A DNA stretch of 64,000 nt, taken from DASTFY01 sp963829955 (GTDB lineage Bacteria; Actinomycetota; Acidimicrobiia; Acidimicrobiales; Ilumatobacteraceae). Positions within the stretch are counted from its first letter, which is position 1. The number at the start of each line of letters is the position of its first letter. Below are positions 62,002 to 64,000 of the stretch, in pieces. The stretch lies in the NCBI GenBank assembly GCA_963829955.1, contig CAWHKS010000004.1, positions 124,001 to 188,000 on the forward strand, in the 5' to 3' direction. The notes below the pieces were generated by a model that made no database searches, was not told the origin of the DNA, and was given only the letters and a program-made list of their open reading frames with translations. Position numbers and translations under genes: made by a program.

Positions 62002-62078
62002 TGGCGGTCCCGACGGGACTTGAACCCGCGGCCTCCGGCTTGACAGGCCGGCGTGCACTCCAACTGCACCACGGGACC
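62002..62078 (-). tRNA. tRNA-Asp (anticodon GTC)
   Basis: 77 nt with encoded CCA. Acceptor GGTCCCG/CGGGACC, anticodon stem CCGGC/GCCGG around CTGTCAA, T loop TTCAAGT. Discriminator base is G, as expected for aspartate. Confidence 0.96.
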
Positions 62079-62090
62079 TCGTCTTGATTC

Positions 62091-62166
62091 TGGCACCCCC
62101 AACGGGATTCGAACCCGTGCCGCCACCTTGAAAGGGTGGTGTCCTAGGCCACTAGACGATGGGGGC
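62091..62166 (-). tRNA. tRNA-Glu (anticodon TTC)
   Basis: 76 nt with encoded CCA. Acceptor GCCCCCA/TGGGGGT with a G-U pair at the end, anticodon stem CCACC/GGTGG around CTTTCAA, T loop TTCGAAT. First of the cluster Glu-Asp-Phe; TAGATT on the minus strand at 62198-62203 is a possible -10 box. Confidence 0.96.
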
Positions 62167-62251
62167 TCGTGGACGAAGCTCGCTGAAGGGCAGGACGAAT
62201 CTAGCAGCCGCCTCCTTCGCCGCCACCTGGCTTCTCCCGCGGCGACGAGCG

Positions 62252-62725
62252 CTACGACCCGCTCAGGGCGTTGACGAGCTCGTCGAGCAGCAGCGACAGA
62301 TAGCCGTAGAGCACGAAGCCTTCGATCTCCGGGTGGTCGTCTGGCAGCGAGTCGATGTCCAGCTCCTCGGAGACGTCGAGCAACGACCCGAGGACCAGGC
62401 GAATGCTGTTGATCGACTGCAGCCAGGCCACGGCCTCCGGCTCGGTGAGCTGTTTGGCGTCCAGGGTCTCCTCGATGGTCTCCAGCGCGGCGAGGCGGGA
62501 GGCGAGCAGCTCGTTGCGCATGAAGCCCTGGTACTCGGCGTCGGCCTCGGCGTCCTCGGCGTAGGCGGTGGGGAACAGCCGGCGGGTCCTGTCGTCGCTC
62601 GAACCCTGGGTCAGCAGCTCCCGCAGCTGCGGCAGGACGTGACGCAGCAACTCCTGCTCAGGGGCGGGGATCTCCACCCGGATCGCACCGCTGCGGGTGC
62701 GGCGGACTCGCTGGCGGCGCAGCAC
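62252..62725 (-). CDS. DUF2017 family protein
   Basis: 157 residues from GTG 62725, one base after the clpS stop. IPAPEQELLRHVLPQLRELL, RRLFPTAYAEDAEADAEYQ and NELLASRLAALETIEETL form an all-helical protein that is regularly encoded next to clpS in actinobacteria. The function is unknown; a role with ClpS or Clp protease is inferred from the constant pairing. A basic N-terminus (LRRQRVRRTRSGAI) precedes the conserved part. Confidence 0.87.
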   Translation of the reverse strand: MLRRQRVRRTRSGAIRVEIPAPEQELLRHVLPQLRELLTQGSSDDRTRRLFPTAYAEDAEADAEYQGFMRNELLASRLAALETIEETLDAKQLTEPEAVAWLQSINSIRLVLGSLLDVSEELDIDSLPDDHPEIEGFVLYGYLSLLLDELVNALSGS

Positions 62726-62726
62726 C

Positions 62727-63026
62727 TCAGCGGTCTTGCTGCATGGTGGCCCAGAGCCCGTGCTCGTGCAGGCGGAACACGTCGATCTCGGCCTTCTCCC
62801 GGGGCCCGCTGGACACGACCGCCCGGCCCTTCGTGTGCACGTCCCACATCAGCTTCTCGGCGTGGTCCTTGGCGTAGCCGAACAGCTTCTGGAGCACGTA
62901 GGTCACATACGACATCAGGTTGATGGGGTCGTTCCAGACGATCACGATCCACGGCTGGTCCGGGACGACGTCGACGTCACTGGCCGGCTGATCGAGCTCG
63001 GTAGGAGCGGTGGAGGCTCGCGCCAT
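62727..63026 (-). CDS. clpS: ATP-dependent Clp protease adaptor ClpS
   Basis: 99 residues from ATG 63026. WIVIVWNDPINLMSYVTYVL holds the Asn-Asp pair that binds N-terminal residues of substrates, and HAEKLMWDVHTKGRAVV is the second conserved block. ClpS delivers N-degron proteins to ClpAP/ClpCP. The next gene is coupled. Confidence 0.95.
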   Translation of the reverse strand: MARASTAPTELDQPASDVDVVPDQPWIVIVWNDPINLMSYVTYVLQKLFGYAKDHAEKLMWDVHTKGRAVVSSGPREKAEIDVFRLHEHGLWATMQQDR

Positions 63027-63034
63027 CGCCCCCC

Positions 63035-63040
63035 ATTGTC
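63035..63040 (-). promoter_or_regulatory. Putative -10 hexamer GACAAT for clpS
   Basis: Minus strand GACAAT, 8 nt, ATG 63026. It resembles TAtAAT closely apart from its first base. Confidence 0.35.
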
Positions 63041-63135
63041 GCCCAGATCGTGCGATTCCACCGATCCCGCCCGCCGGGCCAGAAACCGAACGGTCGCCAA
63101 ATCACCCTTGGTTGGCTGCCCTCGCCGGCCAGCCG

Positions 63136-63141
63136 TACGAT
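63136..63141 (+). promoter_or_regulatory. Putative -10 hexamer TACGAT for ctaB
   Basis: TACGAT, 9 nt, ATG 63151. This divergent pair with the clpS hexamer leaves 95 nt between them. Confidence 0.4.
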
Positions 63142-63150
63142 CAGGACGCT

Positions 63151-64000
63151 ATGGCCGTCGGCAGCCGACCGCTCGTCCCGTCCTCGTTGGCTCCCGGCGG
63201 GGTCCGACCGCGGGTCCACGGTGGAGCGACGCCGCGCACGCGGATCGGTGGGTTCGTGGCACTGACCAAGCCACGGATCGTCGAGTTGCTCCTCATCACC
63301 ACGCTCCCGACGATGGTGCTGGCCGAGGCCGGCGTGCCGTCGCTCCGGCTCATCGTGGCCACCCTGGTCGGCGGGGCACTGGCCGCCGGCGGTGCCAACG
63401 CCGCCAACATGGTCATCGACCGCGACATCGACCGGCTCATGCCCCGCACCCAGGGGCGCCCGCTCGTGACCGGGCTGGTGTCGCCCCGGGAGGCCGTGGT
63501 GTTCGCCACCGCCCTCGAGGTGGCGGCGTTCGCGTTGCTGTGGTGGCAGGTCAACCTGCTCTCGGCCGTGCTCGCCCTCGCCGCCATGGCCTTCTACGTC
63601 GTCGTGTACACGATCTGGTTGAAGCGAACCTCCACCCAGAACATCGTGATCGGAGGGGCGGCCGGTGCCGTTCCGGTGCTGATCGGCTGGGCGGCCGTGA
63701 CGGGCGGGCTGGCATGGCCCGCCGTCGTCCTCTTCGTCGTGATCTTCCTCTGGACGCCGCCGCACTTCTGGGCCCTGGCCATCCGTTACGCAGACGACTA
63801 CCGGGCCGCCGGCGTCCCGATGCTTCCTGCGGTCGCTCCCGCCGAGCAGGTGGGCCGGCGCATGCTGGCCTACACCCTCGCCCTCTGGGCGTCGACGATG
63901 GTCCTCGTGCCCGTCGCCGGACTCGGGTGGATCTACGGCGTCACCGCGCTCGTACTCGGCGCGCTGTTCGCCGCTGGCTGCGTCGGCCTCGTCCGCGATC
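63151..64000 (+). CDS. ctaB: Protoheme IX farnesyltransferase (cut by window edge)
   Basis: About 283 residues from ATG 63151 to the right edge, with the frame still open. A basic, variable N-terminus of about 40 residues precedes FVALTKPRIVELLLITTLPT. The UbiA-family prenyl-binding motif is NMVIDRDIDRLMPRTQGRPL, and the second motif region includes YTIWLKRTSTQNIVIGGAAG. FLWTPPHFWALAIRYADDY is diagnostic for the heme O synthase group. It attaches farnesyl to heme b to form heme O for cytochrome oxidase. At least six hydrophobic segments are already present. Confidence 0.95.
   Translation, partial: MAVGSRPLVPSSLAPGGVRPRVHGGATPRTRIGGFVALTKPRIVELLLITTLPTMVLAEAGVPSLRLIVATLVGGALAAGGANAANMVIDRDIDRLMPRTQGRPLVTGLVSPREAVVFATALEVAAFALLWWQVNLLSAVLALAAMAFYVVVYTIWLKRTSTQNIVIGGAAGAVPVLIGWAAVTGGLAWPAVVLFVVIFLWTPPHFWALAIRYADDYRAAGVPMLPAVAPAEQVGRRMLAYTLALWASTMVLVPVAGLGWIYGVTALVLGALFAAGCVGLVRD

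Overview
The window is high-GC actinobacterial chromosome, most likely from an Acidimicrobiia-type organism. The evidence is a dnaK-grpE-dnaJ-hspR operon with a HAIR operator, ClpS beside a DUF2017 protein, an F420-type luciferase-like oxidoreductase, an ECF sigma/RskA pair, an LPxTG surface protein and many start codons placed 6-9 nt behind a TAnnnT hexamer (leaderless-type transcription). No phage, insertion sequence, CRISPR array or rRNA was seen. Three tRNA genes are present.

Layout. (1) About 1-17.8 kb is a cell-surface polysaccharide locus. It has three sulfotransferases, a secreted glycosidase-like lipoprotein, two paralogous ligase/chain-length/flippase modules (2.9-8.5 kb and 9.5-13.5 kb) and a polyprenyl-phosphate sugar transferase. 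A TPR-LuxR regulator and a methyltransferase lie between. The first flippase carries an extra C-terminal ParB-like domain, and the first chain-length protein ends in a very acidic tail. (2) 17.9-20.4 kb: phosphoglycerate mutase and an M14 carboxypeptidase, divergent. (3) 20.4-24.6 kb: heat-shock operon. (4) 24.8-32.7 kb: LigM-like O-demethylase, membrane metallophosphoesterase, a decayed AfsR/SARP pseudogene, a cupin, clpB, a Dabb protein and an LPxTG protein. (5) 32.8-50.3 kb: purine biosynthesis (purA, purD, purB, purC, purS, purQ, purL, purF, purM). It is interrupted on the minus strand by a flavodoxin, a fused 2-oxoacid dehydrogenase E1, an ALDH7-type dehydrogenase, a small helical protein and rskA-sigK. 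(6) 50.3-56.3 kb: an aromatic amino acid catabolic run (hppD, aminotransferase, fahA, acetoacetyl-CoA synthetase) with a divergent Lrp regulator. (7) 56.3-64 kb: DsbA-like protein, LLM oxidoreductase, pyrE, HAD hydrolase, secreted Pro/Thr-rich protein, MFS exporter, tRNA-Phe/Asp/Glu, DUF2017, clpS and the start of ctaB.

Four conserved genes (ligase 1, flippase 1, clpB, rskA) are each broken by a single-base frameshift at a CGCG-containing site. Two of these share the same 13-mer, so sequence error is more likely than true decay. The SARP remnant, in contrast, has an internal deletion, a stop codon and frame changes and looks genuinely dead.
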